Shown here piece after piece: positions 44,165 through 53,881 of a DNA stretch of 64,000 nucleotides. This stretch comes from Pseudomonadota bacterium (GTDB taxonomy: Bacteria; Pseudomonadota; Gammaproteobacteria; Xanthomonadales; Ahniellaceae). The notes below the pieces were generated by a model. The model did not search any database. It saw only the letters and a list, made by a program, of their open reading frames with translations, and was not told the DNA's origin. Every line of letters begins with the position of its first letter. Within the stretch, counting starts at the first letter, position 1. The DNA lies in NCBI GenBank assembly GCA_022843465.1, contig JALHNO010000003.1, positions 120,945 to 184,944 of the forward strand, in the 5' to 3' direction. The translations under genes and the position numbers were made by a program.

Positions 44165-47106
44165 GCAAGCCGCTGCAGATCAGCGAAGCGGGCAGCGTGC
44201 AGTTTCCGATGGTGGACCACGCTGTCGAAGTTGGCTGGACGCCGCTGACGCCCGTCGAAGCATTGTTCCGCCGCGGCGACGAGTCGGCGCGTATGTTCCG
44301 GGGCGTGCTGGAGCAGAAGATTCTAGCCTTCAACCCGTGGCTGACGGTTGATGCTGCACGCTCGATCGTCGAGACACTGGATGCCCTGATTGCCAGCATT
44401 GAAGGCAATCGCGAGTTATTGGCGTGGCTGCGCGGTGAGCGGCAGTGGTACGACGAAGGGGAGAAGCGTCACAGAGCTGTGACTCTGATCGACTACGACC
44501 ATCCCGCAAATAACACTCTCAACGTCACTTGGGAATGGAGGATCAGGCCGCCTGCTCGCAAGGGCAATCGCGCCGACCTGATGTTCCTTATCAACGGGGT
44601 TCCGGTAGCCATCGTCGAGCACAAGAATCCCAAGGACGGCGGCGCGCTGGAGCGCGCCGTCAAGCAGCTGCGTCGCTACGAGCTGGAAACGCCAGAGCTG
44701 CTGGCCACGGCTCAGCTGTTCAATGTTACCCACCTGCTCGACTATTGGTACGGCGTCACCTGGAACGCCAACCGGCGCGATATGGCGCGCTGGAAGCAGG
44801 CGCCAGAGGAGACCTACCGCTTCGCGGTCCAGGCCTTCTTCGAACCGACCGATTTCCTGCGTACCTTGCAGCACTGGATTCTGTTCTACGTGCAGGACGG
44901 CGAGACGCGCAAGTCAGTACTGCGCCAGCATCAGCGACGCGCCATCGACGCCATCCAGGTGCGGTGCGCGGACCCGGGGAAGTCGCGCGGCTTGGTCTGG
45001 CATACCCAAGGCTCAGGCAAGACTTTCACCCTGCTCACCGCGGCGCGCCTGATACTGGAAAATAGGGCGCGCTTTGCCAACGCGACTGTGATCCTGGTGG
45101 TGGACCGGACCGAACTGGAAGGACAGTTGAAGGGCTGGGTCGAGCGGCTGTTGGGCGAAATGCAACAGCAGGATATCGCAGTAGAACGCGCCAACAACAA
45201 GGCCAAGCTGCAGTCCTTGCTCGATGCGGACTTCCGCGGGCTGATCATCTCGATGATCCACAAGTTCGAAGCCATTCGGAAAGACAGCTGCTTGCGCGAC
45301 AACGTCTACGTGTTCATCGACGAAGCCCATCGCTCGGTGGCCAAGGACCTTGGTACCTACCTGATGGCAGCAGTCCCCAAGGCCACCATCATCGGCTTCA
45401 CCGGCACGCCGATCGCACGCACTTCGCAAGGCGAAGGCACGTTTAAGATCTTCGGTGCGCAAGACGAACTCGGCTATCTCGACAAATACTCGATTGTCGA
45501 GAGCATCGCGGATGAGACCACCCTGCCGATCAAACATGTAATGGCGCCGAGCGAAATGACGGTGCCGGTCGAGCGACTGGACAAGGAATTTTTTGCGCTC
45601 GCGGAGAGCGAGGGCGTCACCGACATCGATGAACTAAACAAGGTGCTCGATCGCGCGGTCGGATTGCGGACCTTTCTCACCGCCGACGACCGAATTGAGA
45701 AGGTGGCCGCGTTCGTCGCCGAGCACTTTCAGAGCAACGTATTGCCCCTGGGGTACAAGGCCTTCGTCGTGGCGGTCAACCGCGAAGCATGCGCGAAGTA
45801 CAAGAAGGCTCTGGACAAGCTCCTGCCATCCGAATGGACGGTTCCTGTCTACACCCAGAACGCAGCAGATGTGGTAGATCGCCCGCTCGTCGCCAAGTTG
45901 CAGCTCTCAGACGAGGCTGAAGAACAAGCACGCCTTCTGTTCAAGAAGCCCGCAGAGAATCCGAAGATATTGATCGTCACGGACAAGCTGCTCACCGGAT
46001 ACGACGCCCCGCCACTGTACTGCCTCTACCTCGACAAGCCCATGCGCGATCACGTGCTTCTGCAGTCCATCGCGCGCGTGAACCGTCCCTATGTTGACGC
46101 GAACGGCGTCCAGAAGCGGGTCGGGCTGGTGGTGGACTTTGTGGGCGTGCTCCGCGAACTGAAGAAAGCGCTCCAGTTTGATTCCAGCGATGTCAGCGGC
46201 GCCATCGAAGATCTGGACGTGCTCCTGCAGGACTTTCTCCAGCGCATCGCACTAGCGAGACAGGACTACCTTCAGGTCAGTCCTGCCAGTGCCCACGACG
46301 AAGCGCTCGAGAAATTGGTCTTTGGTCGCTTCTTGGCGCAGGAGGATCGCAAAGCGTTCTTTGAGGCATACAAGGAGGTCGAGGCGCTTTGGGAGATCCT
46401 GTCGCCCTCTCCTGAACTTCGTGACCACATCGCGACGTACAAGCAGCTGAGCCAGCTGTACGCGGCTGTCCGAAACGCGTACGCCGAGAAAGTCGGCTTC
46501 GTAGCCGACCTGGCCTACAAGACCCGACGGCTGATCGAAGAGAGCGCTGAGCAGCACGGTCTCGGTCGATTGACCAAGAGCGTGACCTTCGATGTCGTCA
46601 CGCTGCAATCGCTGCGCGGCGACAAGGGGTCCGACGAAGGCAAGGTCTTCAACCTGGTACGAGGCCTGCAGCAGGAGATCGACGAAGACCCGTCGGCCGC
46701 TGCGGTGCTTCAGCCCTTGAAGGAGCGTGCCGAGCGAATCTTAAAGGACCTGGAAGATCGAAAGACGACCGGTCTGGCCGCGATGGATCTTCTGGCCGCG
46801 CTTGCGACCGAGAAAGAAGCCGCGATGAAGGCAGCACGCGAGAGTGGCCTGTCGACGCAGGCCTTTGCTGTCGCGTGGGTGCTTCGTGGAGAAGCAGCGA
46901 TCAAATCTGCAGGCATCGACCCGATGATGCTGGCCAAGGATGCCGAGGCATTGCTGGGCAAGTTCCCCAACGCGGCCGTCAACGCGGACGAGCAGCGCCG
47001 CCTCCGCGCGTCGCTCTACAAGCCGATGCTGAGCCTGGAGCCCGATGATCGAGCCCGCATCGTCGACCTGATCGTCAAGCTGCTGCTTGCTGGGAGCGAT
47101 GAATGA
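44161..47106 (+). CDS. hsdR: Type I restriction endonuclease subunit
   Basis: 981 aa. The N-terminal nuclease domain has [20 protein letters not shown], giving Asp and E-x-K of the PD-(D/E)XK fold. The motor has Walker A TQGSGKT (about residue 283) and DEAH in FIDEAHRS (about 387), plus the SAT-like GFTGTP block. The C-terminus is a long helical domain that binds the HsdM/S core. It translocates and cleaves unmodified DNA. Overlaps both neighbours by four bases. Confidence 0.94.
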   Translation: MSKPLQISEAGSVQFPMVDHAVEVGWTPLTPVEALFRRGDESARMFRGVLEQKILAFNPWLTVDAARSIVETLDALIASIEGNRELLAWLRGERQWYDEGEKRHRAVTLIDYDHPANNTLNVTWEWRIRPPARKGNRADLMFLINGVPVAIVEHKNPKDGGALERAVKQLRRYELETPELLATAQLFNVTHLLDYWYGVTWNANRRDMARWKQAPEETYRFAVQAFFEPTDFLRTLQHWILFYVQDGETRKSVLRQHQRRAIDAIQVRCADPGKSRGLVWHTQGSGKTFTLLTAARLILENRARFANATVILVVDRTELEGQLKGWVERLLGEMQQQDIAVERANNKAKLQSLLDADFRGLIISMIHKFEAIRKDSCLRDNVYVFIDEAHRSVAKDLGTYLMAAVPKATIIGFTGTPIARTSQGEGTFKIFGAQDELGYLDKYSIVESIADETTLPIKHVMAPSEMTVPVERLDKEFFALAESEGVTDIDELNKVLDRAVGLRTFLTADDRIEKVAAFVAEHFQSNVLPLGYKAFVVAVNREACAKYKKALDKLLPSEWTVPVYTQNAADVVDRPLVAKLQLSDEAEEQARLLFKKPAENPKILIVTDKLLTGYDAPPLYCLYLDKPMRDHVLLQSIARVNRPYVDANGVQKRVGLVVDFVGVLRELKKALQFDSSDVSGAIEDLDVLLQDFLQRIALARQDYLQVSPASAHDEALEKLVFGRFLAQEDRKAFFEAYKEVEALWEILSPSPELRDHIATYKQLSQLYAAVRNAYAEKVGFVADLAYKTRRLIEESAEQHGLGRLTKSVTFDVVTLQSLRGDKGSDEGKVFNLVRGLQQEIDEDPSAAAVLQPLKERAERILKDLEDRKTTGLAAMDLLAALATEKEAAMKAARESGLSTQAFAVAWVLRGEAAIKSAGIDPMMLAKDAEALLGKFPNAAVNADEQRRLRASLYKPMLSLEPDDRARIVDLIVKLLLAGSDE

Positions 47107-47459
47107 AGTCGTCCCTGTATCCAGCGCAGGACCTGCGGCGTCGAGCCCTTGCTTGGGCCCTGAGGCTCAAAGTCAACCCGCGCGTAGTACGTGTGCAGGC
47201 CATGACGCGCAAATGGGGGTCGTGCACTTCTTCAGGCACCATCACATTGGCAACCGATCTTCTGGGCAAGAGTGCTCGCTTCCAGGACTTCGTGCTGGTT
47301 CATGAGCTTCTGCACCTGCGCTACCCAACGCATGGCCGCCTTTTCAAGGCGGTGTTGGGTGCGCACATTCCTGGGTGGCGCACCATGGATGCGGCGCGAG
47401 TCCCATTGCGCGAAGCCTCGATCAAGCAGAACCCCGCTCGCAGAGGGCTTCCGAGATGA
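47103..47459 (+). CDS. YgjP-like (DUF45/M48-type) zinc metallopeptidase
   Basis: 118 aa. HELLH at residues 67-71 with a third His at 77 ([11 protein letters not shown]) is the metzincin-like zinc site of the YgjP/DUF45 family; [14 protein letters not shown] is the family's conserved upstream block. Such small peptidases often follow hsdR in type I operons; their role there is unknown. It overlaps hsdR and the CD-NTase gene by four bases each. Confidence 0.85.
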   Translation: MKSSLYPAQDLRRRALAWALRLKVNPRVVRVQAMTRKWGSCTSSGTITLATDLLGKSARFQDFVLVHELLHLRYPTHGRLFKAVLGAHIPGWRTMDAARVPLREASIKQNPARRGLPR

Positions 47460-48337
47460 GCCTGGCAGACTGGTTTCGGACATTCTGCTCCAGCATACAG
47501 GTGCAGGACGGTGGAACGATCTCGAATCGCTACAGATCGATCACGCGCCGGCTTAACTCTGATTTTTGGACCACGACTTCCGACGAGGCCCACAGCCTCT
47601 ACGTTGGATCCTATGGCCGCAACTCTGCGACGCAAGGATTCAGCGACCTGGACATGCTTTTTCAGCTCCCGTACTCGCTCTACGAGCGATACAACGCGTA
47701 TGCAAGCAACGGCCAGTCGGCGTTACTTCAGTCGGTCAAGACCTCGATTGAGAAGACCTACAGGACAACGAGTATCAAGGCGGATGGGCAGGTGATCCTC
47801 GTGCCATTCGATGACGGGATCACGTTCGAAGTCGTGCCCGCGTTCGCGAACAAGGACGATAGTTTCACATATCCCGACGCGAACGACGGCGGACGATGGC
47901 GCACCACGAATCCGAAGCCAGAGATTGCAGCGATTCGTACGCGAAACGCTGCGTGTAACGGTAACCTGGTGCCGCTGTGCCGCATGATGAGGGCATGGAA
48001 GCGGACATGGGAAGTTCCGATCGGAGGACTTCTCGTTGACACGCTCGCGTATCAGTTCATTGAGACTTGGCCGCATCGCGACAAGTCGTATCTGTACTAC
48101 GACTTCATGTGCCGCGATTTTTTTCGGTTCATGGCGGATCAGGACAAGACGCAGGAGTTCTGGAAGGCGCCAGGTAGCGGTCAGTACGTCTATGGGAAAG
48201 GGCTTTTCCAGTGGAAGGCAACCAGGTGCTACAACCTTTCCCTGGAAGCGATAGCACACGAGAACGCCACGCCAAAGCAAGAGTGGTCTGCCAAACAGAA
48301 GTGGAGAGAGATCTTTGGAAACTCATACCCAAACTGA
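47456..48337 (+). CDS. CD-NTase (SMODS) of the hsd operon
   Basis: About 293 aa from ATG 47456, overlapping the peptidase stop. GSYGR (from G51) and SDLDM (D64, D66) are at exactly the same residue numbers as in the island's other CD-NTase, and FEVVPAF supplies the third acidic position. It stops after the nucleotidyltransferase and helical domains, with no sensor domain. The next gene encodes a SLATT membrane effector, so the pair looks like a second-messenger synthase plus pore-forming responder. Confidence 0.85.
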   Translation: MSLADWFRTFCSSIQVQDGGTISNRYRSITRRLNSDFWTTTSDEAHSLYVGSYGRNSATQGFSDLDMLFQLPYSLYERYNAYASNGQSALLQSVKTSIEKTYRTTSIKADGQVILVPFDDGITFEVVPAFANKDDSFTYPDANDGGRWRTTNPKPEIAAIRTRNAACNGNLVPLCRMMRAWKRTWEVPIGGLLVDTLAYQFIETWPHRDKSYLYYDFMCRDFFRFMADQDKTQEFWKAPGSGQYVYGKGLFQWKATRCYNLSLEAIAHENATPKQEWSAKQKWREIFGNSYPN

Positions 48338-48980
48338 CGACACACAGAACTCATGGTCGATTCTGGAAGGGCAGCTCCGAGAGTGCTACGGCCGCGTCGT
48401 TTACTCGCACAAGACGCAGGAGAAGTGCGCCGACATTCTCTTGAAGCGACAATCGTGGATCAAGATCGTCCAGATCGCACTCTCGGCCATAGCTACTGGT
48501 GGCTGCATAGCCACAGTTTTTGGCGAAAGCGATGCAGGAGCAGCGGTCGCGGCCGTGGTTTCCACGGTCCTTCTTGCGTTGAATGCCTATACCAAGGACT
48601 TCGACCTTGGTGAGCTTGCCCAGAAGCACAGGCAAGCGGGAGCAGACCTCTGGCTGATTCGAGAGAAGTATCTGAATCTGATCACTGACCTTCGGATGGG
48701 TGAGAAGCCCATCGAAGCCTTGCAAGGCACGAGGGACGAACTGCTTCAGGGGCTATACGCGACGTACTCGGGGGCTCCGAGCACGACGTTCGATGCATAC
48801 CAAAAGGCACAGGAAGCGTTGAAGAAACTGGAGGACATGACCTTCTCCGACAAGGAGATCGACGCGTTCTTGCCCCGCGAGTTGAGAAGAACTGGCCAAG
48901 AAGTGAAGCTCCCTCCGGTGAAGGCGCCAGCGCTTCAGCAGGTCGAGAAAGCGCCACCGGAGGATCCAAAGGCTTCGTAG
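48315..48980 (+). CDS. SLATT-domain two-helix membrane effector
   Basis: 221 aa starting at TTG 48315 inside the CD-NTase gene (overlap 23 bases) with GAGAG just upstream. A helical start with WSILEGQLRECYGRVVYSHKTQEKC is followed by two adjoining transmembrane segments (about residues 48-90) and then a long amphipathic helix region (DLGELAQKHRQAGADLWLIR), the layout of SLATT (SMODS and SLOG-associating two-TM) proteins. These are predicted to open membranes when a nucleotide signal is sensed, killing the infected cell. The tail is Pro/Lys-rich. Confidence 0.8.
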   Translation: METHTQTDDTQNSWSILEGQLRECYGRVVYSHKTQEKCADILLKRQSWIKIVQIALSAIATGGCIATVFGESDAGAAVAAVVSTVLLALNAYTKDFDLGELAQKHRQAGADLWLIREKYLNLITDLRMGEKPIEALQGTRDELLQGLYATYSGAPSTTFDAYQKAQEALKKLEDMTFSDKEIDAFLPRELRRTGQEVKLPPVKAPALQQVEKAPPEDPKAS

Positions 48981-49158
48981 AGGTCACAGCCCGACTGGGA
49001 CGCTCGCGCCTTGCCAGCGTGCTACGCCGTCGCGAGAAACTCGCCCGTCGAATCGATCGGCGTCTGGCACGTGGACGCACCGATCGGCGTGCCCAGATCC
49101 TGCAAGGCTCGCTCCGGCCCCGCTAGCATCTGTTGACCTACGATGGATCACCCAAATC

Positions 49159-50316
49159 ATGCCGACACCGCGCGCCTACTACGCTGATCTGCTGGACAAA
49201 ATCTTCGGTCCGGGCGCTGCACGGTTCGACCGTACGACCCAGGCCACCAATAACGTCATCGGTTCCCTGGCAAGGACGACAGACTTTTTCGAGTTCCGGC
49301 GCAACTTCGAAGCTCGTCTACGGCGCCTCGCCAGCGCGGTGACTGCCGATCCGAGTCTCCGGTCCGAGGTGATTGCTGCGCTCAACCGGATCGTCGAAAT
49401 CGGCTGGGACGGTGCATTCGCCGAACTCGCAGCATTGGATTATTTCCTGGTCGATCCGCTTACCGGACCCGGAAACGTGATGCTCGATGCCACGGCGCCC
49501 GCAACCGATACGCTCGGCGCCGACCTCGGCATGACGCACGCAAATCACGACCTCCGGTTTCCACAGCTAGGTGTTTCGCTGGACACAAAGATGCTGACGG
49601 ACAAGACTGGCGACATCCTCGATGGCATCTTTAAGGAATTTCGGAAGATTAAGACCATCAAGTCGCTCGTCATCAATCCGTCCTACGACCCGGATGATGA
49701 CTACGCGCCGTATGCGCAGGGCCGACAGGCGCTGCTGAAGGAGCTTATCGACAACGTGGACGTCCACGCGCGACCGCCACGCCTAGCCAGTCGAGTGATT
49801 CCCGGCCTCTCCTACGAGTTCATGTGGAACGCGGGTGTATCCATTGGCGTGGGTGAGTACTCGCCGATCACGCACGCCGATCACCATCATCGACTGCTTT
49901 TCGGTCACGCGAAGAAGTTTTCCCGTGCGGAGCCCACGGTTCTCGTCATGGTGACGTTCCCCTGGGCCGGTGAACGGGTTCTGCAGTTCGACCGGGAAAC
50001 TACGCGCCTGTTCTTTCGAACGCTCGGTCAGCGGTTCTTCTTGGACTATCTTGCTAAAACAGAACCCGCCCGTGCCTTCAACTCGAAGTTCCGGACCTCC
50101 ATCTCTGCGGCTGACGTCACCCGGCATCTGTCGGGCCTCGTGTTCCTCGAAGACCAAATCGTCAAGGGCGAGGAGGGTAGTGATCTGACAATCTCAGCGA
50201 GCTATTTGTGGAATCCCCACGCGATTCACCCGCTTTCAGGGCACGCGTTCGAGCGCTTACTGCAAGGTCGAGGCGCGCACGACCTCAGTCAGGACGCTTC
50301 ATTGAATCGCGGGTAG
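49159..50316 (+). CDS. Unknown island protein, possible PD-(D/E)XK nuclease
   Basis: 385 aa, not recognised. FAELAALDYF (E89), an Asp-containing strand (NHDLRF) and VSLDTK (D142, K144) are spaced like an E...D...(D/E)XK nuclease core. A His cluster (HADHHHRLLFGHAKKF) follows. These readings are inference from pattern only. It stands alone, 178 bases after the SLATT gene and convergent with the ImmA/XRE pair, and could be a solo restriction enzyme or part of a defence system. Confidence 0.55.
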   Translation: MPTPRAYYADLLDKIFGPGAARFDRTTQATNNVIGSLARTTDFFEFRRNFEARLRRLASAVTADPSLRSEVIAALNRIVEIGWDGAFAELAALDYFLVDPLTGPGNVMLDATAPATDTLGADLGMTHANHDLRFPQLGVSLDTKMLTDKTGDILDGIFKEFRKIKTIKSLVINPSYDPDDDYAPYAQGRQALLKELIDNVDVHARPPRLASRVIPGLSYEFMWNAGVSIGVGEYSPITHADHHHRLLFGHAKKFSRAEPTVLVMVTFPWAGERVLQFDRETTRLFFRTLGQRFFLDYLAKTEPARAFNSKFRTSISAADVTRHLSGLVFLEDQIVKGEEGSDLTISASYLWNPHAIHPLSGHAFERLLQGRGAHDLSQDASLNRG

Positions 50317-50431
50317 CGACTCCGCCGGCGGTCGGGCCTCGCATGCGGGACGCCGGTCGCCGCGCGGTCCATTCGGCATGACGGCGCGGGAAGAGCTCGT
50401 GCTGGGGTGCGGCCGACCACCAAGCCGGACG

Positions 50432-51301
50432 CTAGCGCCGTCTGCTTCCGGACCATCCCGGGTAGCCGTCGAGTGGCTTGAGCAACGCGTCGTCCTCGTC
50501 GTTGCCCTCGCGCTCGGGGGCGCCAGGACGCGGCAAGGCGTCCAGTTCATCCTGATCCGTGCAATGCAGCAAGGTTAGGGTCTGGTCGTACTCAGGGATG
50601 AAAACGCTCGATTCGCTCAGTTCTACATCCTGCCAGCCTTCGAACCACACATCGCCGCTGTAGGTGGCCGACCCGGATCGGCCGCTACCGCTGCGCAACG
50701 CGGCCGCGGCCGAGCCCGCGGGCAGCGGCGTGCCCCTGGAAACCCAGCCATGGGCGTCACGAAGCGCGGGGGACCGAACCATATGGCGCACCTTGCCGCC
50801 CTCGCTCAACACATAGCCGCAGGCAAGGCGGCACGTGGCGGCCAGGCGCGAGGCGGTGGCCTCGCGAGAGGCGAAGAGCTTCACTCGTAAATCGTCGACC
50901 GCGTCGAAGTCAGGCGCTAGGCCGCGCGCCAGCGGGGTGAAGAAAACGACCGGCAAGAGCAATTCGGCCGCGAAAACGTCACAGCACACCTCGTTGGGGG
51001 ATCGCTTCGCGTAGCTCCAGTCGGGACAATGGCCGTGATCAGAAGGCAGGTCGAGGACCAGGTGGCCGATTTCGTGGCACAAGGTAAAGCGCCGGCGAGT
51101 GGCGCGATCCATTTCATTGATCGTAATCAACGGCCCCGCGCCCGTGATCATCGTGTACCCGGCTTCTCCCGGATCGAGCACATCTAGCGAGACCTTGCCG
51201 GCGACCTTGGCCACGTAAAGACCCAGGTCCACCGGGACGGCCGAGATCCCGGCGTCCTGAACGAACCTCCGCGCCTTTTGCTCGGCCTCGAACTCGGTCA
51301 C
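50432..51301 (-). CDS. ImmA/IrrE-type metallopeptidase
   Basis: 289 aa. Zinc site HEIGH at residues 76-80 with the downstream acidic block NEVCCDVFAAELLLP, as in ImmA/IrrE peptidases that cleave XRE-type repressors. The C-terminal third is extra and Arg/Asp-rich. It overlaps the XRE gene by four bases and is translated after it. Confidence 0.88.
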   Translation of the reverse strand: MTEFEAEQKARRFVQDAGISAVPVDLGLYVAKVAGKVSLDVLDPGEAGYTMITGAGPLITINEMDRATRRRFTLCHEIGHLVLDLPSDHGHCPDWSYAKRSPNEVCCDVFAAELLLPVVFFTPLARGLAPDFDAVDDLRVKLFASREATASRLAATCRLACGYVLSEGGKVRHMVRSPALRDAHGWVSRGTPLPAGSAAAALRSGSGRSGSATYSGDVWFEGWQDVELSESSVFIPEYDQTLTLLHCTDQDELDALPRPGAPEREGNDEDDALLKPLDGYPGWSGSRRR

Positions 51302-51687
51302 TGGCCGTCCATAATCCGCTTCGCTCGCCGGGCGCGCTCGATCAATTCGGCGGGGGAGGGGCGGGCCACTCCGCGATGCACCACGGTGGCGGCGATCGCC
51401 AGGATGTCCGGCGTCGCCTCAGTGTTGGTCAGCGAATGCAGCGCCAAGGCAGGATCGATGGCGTTGCTTGTGCGCAAAAAGCGCAGTACAGCTACCTGAT
51501 GCGCCGTTGCCTTCAGGTGCCGGACCAGCCGGGCGAAGGTTTCCTCTGGCGGCGGCTCTTTGTCTCCGCGCTCGATTTTGGCGATGTACGCGTGGTCAAC
51601 CTCAGCCAGCGCGCCCAAGTCCCGCAGGGAAAGCTGCCGGGTTTCCCGCAATTCGCGCAGGACCACGCCGAACGCAGACTCAGCCAC
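51298..51687 (-). CDS. XRE-family repressor paired with ImmA
   Basis: About 129 aa from GTG 51687; the frame is open to 51825 but the operator-promoter at 51715-51737 argues for the short form. HTH in LSLRDLGALAEVDHAYIAKIERGD. The C-terminal half is helical. With the ImmA peptidase it forms the ImmR/ImmA-type derepression pair, here placed divergently from the ubiquitin-like operon. Confidence 0.8.
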   Translation of the reverse strand: MAESAFGVVLRELRETRQLSLRDLGALAEVDHAYIAKIERGDKEPPPEETFARLVRHLKATAHQVAVLRFLRTSNAIDPALALHSLTNTEATPDILAIAATVVHRGVARPSPAELIERARRAKRIMDGQ

Positions 51688-51695
51688 GACGGGGC

Positions 51696-51737
51696 TTGAC
51701 GGCGGGGAATTTATCTGTGGTACAATCCGGACCACAG
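51696..51737 (+). promoter_or_regulatory. Operator and promoter of the ubiquitin-like operon
   Basis: TTGACG (51696-51701) and TACAAT (51721-51726), spaced 19 bases, with TGG directly before the -10 as an extended element. A perfect seven-base inverted repeat CTGTGGT/ACCACAG (51715-51721 and 51731-51737, nine-base gap) covers the -10. On the other strand it lies just upstream of the XRE gene, so one operator could control both directions. The leader to the first gene is about 170 bases. Confidence 0.6.
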
Positions 51738-51903
51738 AAATGACGGAAGGGCGCAAATATATGGGATATAAATGACATGTTGCTCCACATGCTCCGTGGC
51801 CTGAAGTAGGCGACGAGTATGGCATGCCCCAAGCACCCTTTCAACGCACCTCCGCTGGGGTGCCCCCCCCCGTCCCGATCCACCCACTTTGCGAGGATTT
51901 TCC

Positions 51904-52164
51904 ATGAACACCCACGACAAGAAGCCGCCCGATGACAGGGATTTCACCATCAAGATCAACGCCCGCACCCACAAGGTCCCGGGACCGACCATCAGTTTCG
52001 AGGAGGTCCTTCGCTTGGACGGCATCGATACCGCCGGCCAGGATCTGAGCCTGTTCGACGTCGATTGGCGCCACGGCAACGAAGGTGGAACCCTCACGCC
52101 GGGCCAGAGCGTCGGACTCCAGAACGGGATGCGGTTCGATGCCGGCAAGTCCAACCGCTCCTGA
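51904..52164 (+). CDS. Multi-ubiquitin domain protein, single domain
   Basis: 86 aa. FTIKINARTHKVPGPTISF and LSLFDVDWRHGNEGGTL form one beta-grasp domain of the bacterial multi-ubiquitin family; most relatives carry two or more tandem copies. There is no terminal Gly-Gly; the protein ends GKSNRS. It overlaps the E1-like gene by 26 bases. Probably the modifier of this operon (inference). Confidence 0.78.
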   Translation: MNTHDKKPPDDRDFTIKINARTHKVPGPTISFEEVLRLDGIDTAGQDLSLFDVDWRHGNEGGTLTPGQSVGLQNGMRFDAGKSNRS

Positions 52165-53329
52165 TCCGCACATCCAGCGGCTTGTCGACGAGCGCCATGA
52201 GGTGACCATCGACGGTGGCTACCTCATCGTCGATCGCATCCCATACGTGACGTCCGCCCGGGAAATCGCGTGGGGCGCCTTGATCTGCCCGTACCGCAAC
52301 GTCGATGGCGTTCCCCAGTTGGACAACGATCACCAGTGCTGGTTTACCGGTTCGATGCCGCACCGGGAGGACGGTACGTCGCTGGAAGGTCCGCTGGTTT
52401 CGGAAAAGCAGCCGCACACAGTGGCTGGCCGCGCGGTGCAGATGCGATTTTCGAACAAGCCCGAACCCATCGGCGACTTCTTCGACAACCACTACAACAA
52501 AGTCACGCACTACATCCGCAAACTGTCCCGGCATGCTCGGGACATCGATCCGGCCGTGAGCGCCACCTCGATGGGCTCTTACCGTCGCCGGCAGGTGCCT
52601 TCGGTGTTCCACTATGCCAATGACGCCATCGCGCAGGCTGGCCTGGACGCGGTTGCCGACAGGCTGCGCCTGCGGCGGGTGTGCATCGTGGGCGTGGGCG
52701 GCACCGGCAGCTACCTGCTCGATGCCTTGGCCAAGGAAGAAATTGAGCGCATCGATCTGTACGATCATGATGTTATCGAACCCAAGAACCCCTTTCGCAT
52801 GCCGGGAGCGATGAGCCGGGAGGATGCTTACGCCGGCCATAGCAAGGCCCTTTGGCTCGCGTCGTGCTACACCGCCATGCGTACCGGGGTCACGGGCTAC
52901 CCGCTGCGGATCGACGCCGACAATGTGGCGGAGCTGACCGGGGCGGACTTCGTTTTCATCGCCGTGGACCACGGGCCCTCGCGCGGAGTCATCGCGCGCT
53001 TCCTGGTGGAGCAGCGCATTCCCTTCATTGACGTGGGTATCGGCGTGGACAAGCGCACGGACGTGGCGGCGCTCATCGCCCGGGCGAGGGTGACGCTGGT
53101 CACGCCGGACACGGCGCATCTGGTCGACGAGTTGCCGACTGCTGACGACTCGGCGGACGCGGTGTACAACAACATCCAGGTGCTGGAGATCAATGCCCTG
53201 AATGCCATGCTCGCGGTGATCCGCTTCAAACAGTACCTGGGCTTCTACGCCGCCGACGAGCGCCCAGACGTCATCAAGTACGTGTCCAGTTGGAATGCCC
53301 TGGTGCTGCGCGGGCCCAGCCTGGCATGA
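52139..53329 (+). CDS. E2-like/ThiF-type E1 fusion (DUF6791-ThiF)
   Basis: About 396 aa from ATG 52139. Residues 1-170 resemble the DUF6791/E2-like domain, with a candidate Cys (C67) in HQCWFTGSMPH. Residues 180-396 are a ThiF/E1 adenylyltransferase: GVGGTGS (185-191), acidic YDHDVIEPKNPFR and IDVGIGVD. It should adenylate the C-terminus of the ubiquitin-like partner; whether a thioester is formed depends on a Cys that I cannot assign with certainty. No RING-type E3 is seen. Confidence 0.8.
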   Translation: MPASPTAPDPHIQRLVDERHEVTIDGGYLIVDRIPYVTSAREIAWGALICPYRNVDGVPQLDNDHQCWFTGSMPHREDGTSLEGPLVSEKQPHTVAGRAVQMRFSNKPEPIGDFFDNHYNKVTHYIRKLSRHARDIDPAVSATSMGSYRRRQVPSVFHYANDAIAQAGLDAVADRLRLRRVCIVGVGGTGSYLLDALAKEEIERIDLYDHDVIEPKNPFRMPGAMSREDAYAGHSKALWLASCYTAMRTGVTGYPLRIDADNVAELTGADFVFIAVDHGPSRGVIARFLVEQRIPFIDVGIGVDKRTDVAALIARARVTLVTPDTAHLVDELPTADDSADAVYNNIQVLEINALNAMLAVIRFKQYLGFYAADERPDVIKYVSSWNALVLRGPSLA

Positions 53330-53766
53330 AGATCCTCGAGTTGACCCCGTGTGATCTGGACGAATTCCCCAGGGTGCTAGAGGAAGGCATTCTGTACATC
53401 AGCGAAGAGTGCGAGTTGGCCGCGCACAAGTGTTGCTGTGGCTGCGGCGAGGATGTGATTACGCCCTTGAACCCCGCACGTTGGCGGCTGGACCGCCATG
53501 GTGGACGCGCGTCGCTGTACCCTTCGATCGGCAACTGGAAGTTTGCGTGCCGATCGCATTACTGGATCCGCAACAACCGTGTGATTCCGTCCTTCGGCAT
53601 GGACGACGAAGACATCGCTGAGGTCATCGAGCTTGACCAGGTCGACCGGGAAGAGTATTTCGCACAACTGCAACCGGCGCCACCTTCTAGAGGTTCCCAG
53701 GTGAGCGCCCCGAAACCTCGGCTCTGGCTGGCGCGGCTTTTCAATCGCCTGCGAAGCTGGTTCTAG
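53326..53766 (+). CDS. DUF6527-type zinc-binding protein
   Basis: 146 aa, overlapping the E1-like gene by four bases. Cys residues 36-38 and 40 (KCCCGCGEDV) and C75/H78 (FACRSHYWI) form a probable zinc site; PSIGN precedes the second pair. This protein recurs beside multi-ubiquitin/ThiF genes, and its function is not known. The C-terminal 30 residues are basic and hydrophobic (RLWLARLFNRLRSWF), possibly membrane-binding. Confidence 0.75.
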   Translation: MKILELTPCDLDEFPRVLEEGILYISEECELAAHKCCCGCGEDVITPLNPARWRLDRHGGRASLYPSIGNWKFACRSHYWIRNNRVIPSFGMDDEDIAEVIELDQVDREEYFAQLQPAPPSRGSQVSAPKPRLWLARLFNRLRSWF

Positions 53767-53881
53767 AAGTCGCTTCGGCCGACCGGCGATCAACCGGAAC
53801 CGCGAGTCCGCTCTTGGCCGCGAGCGGGCCTGACGTCTGATCAGCACCAGCGACGTGATCAGCCATCTCTGGAATTGCTGA

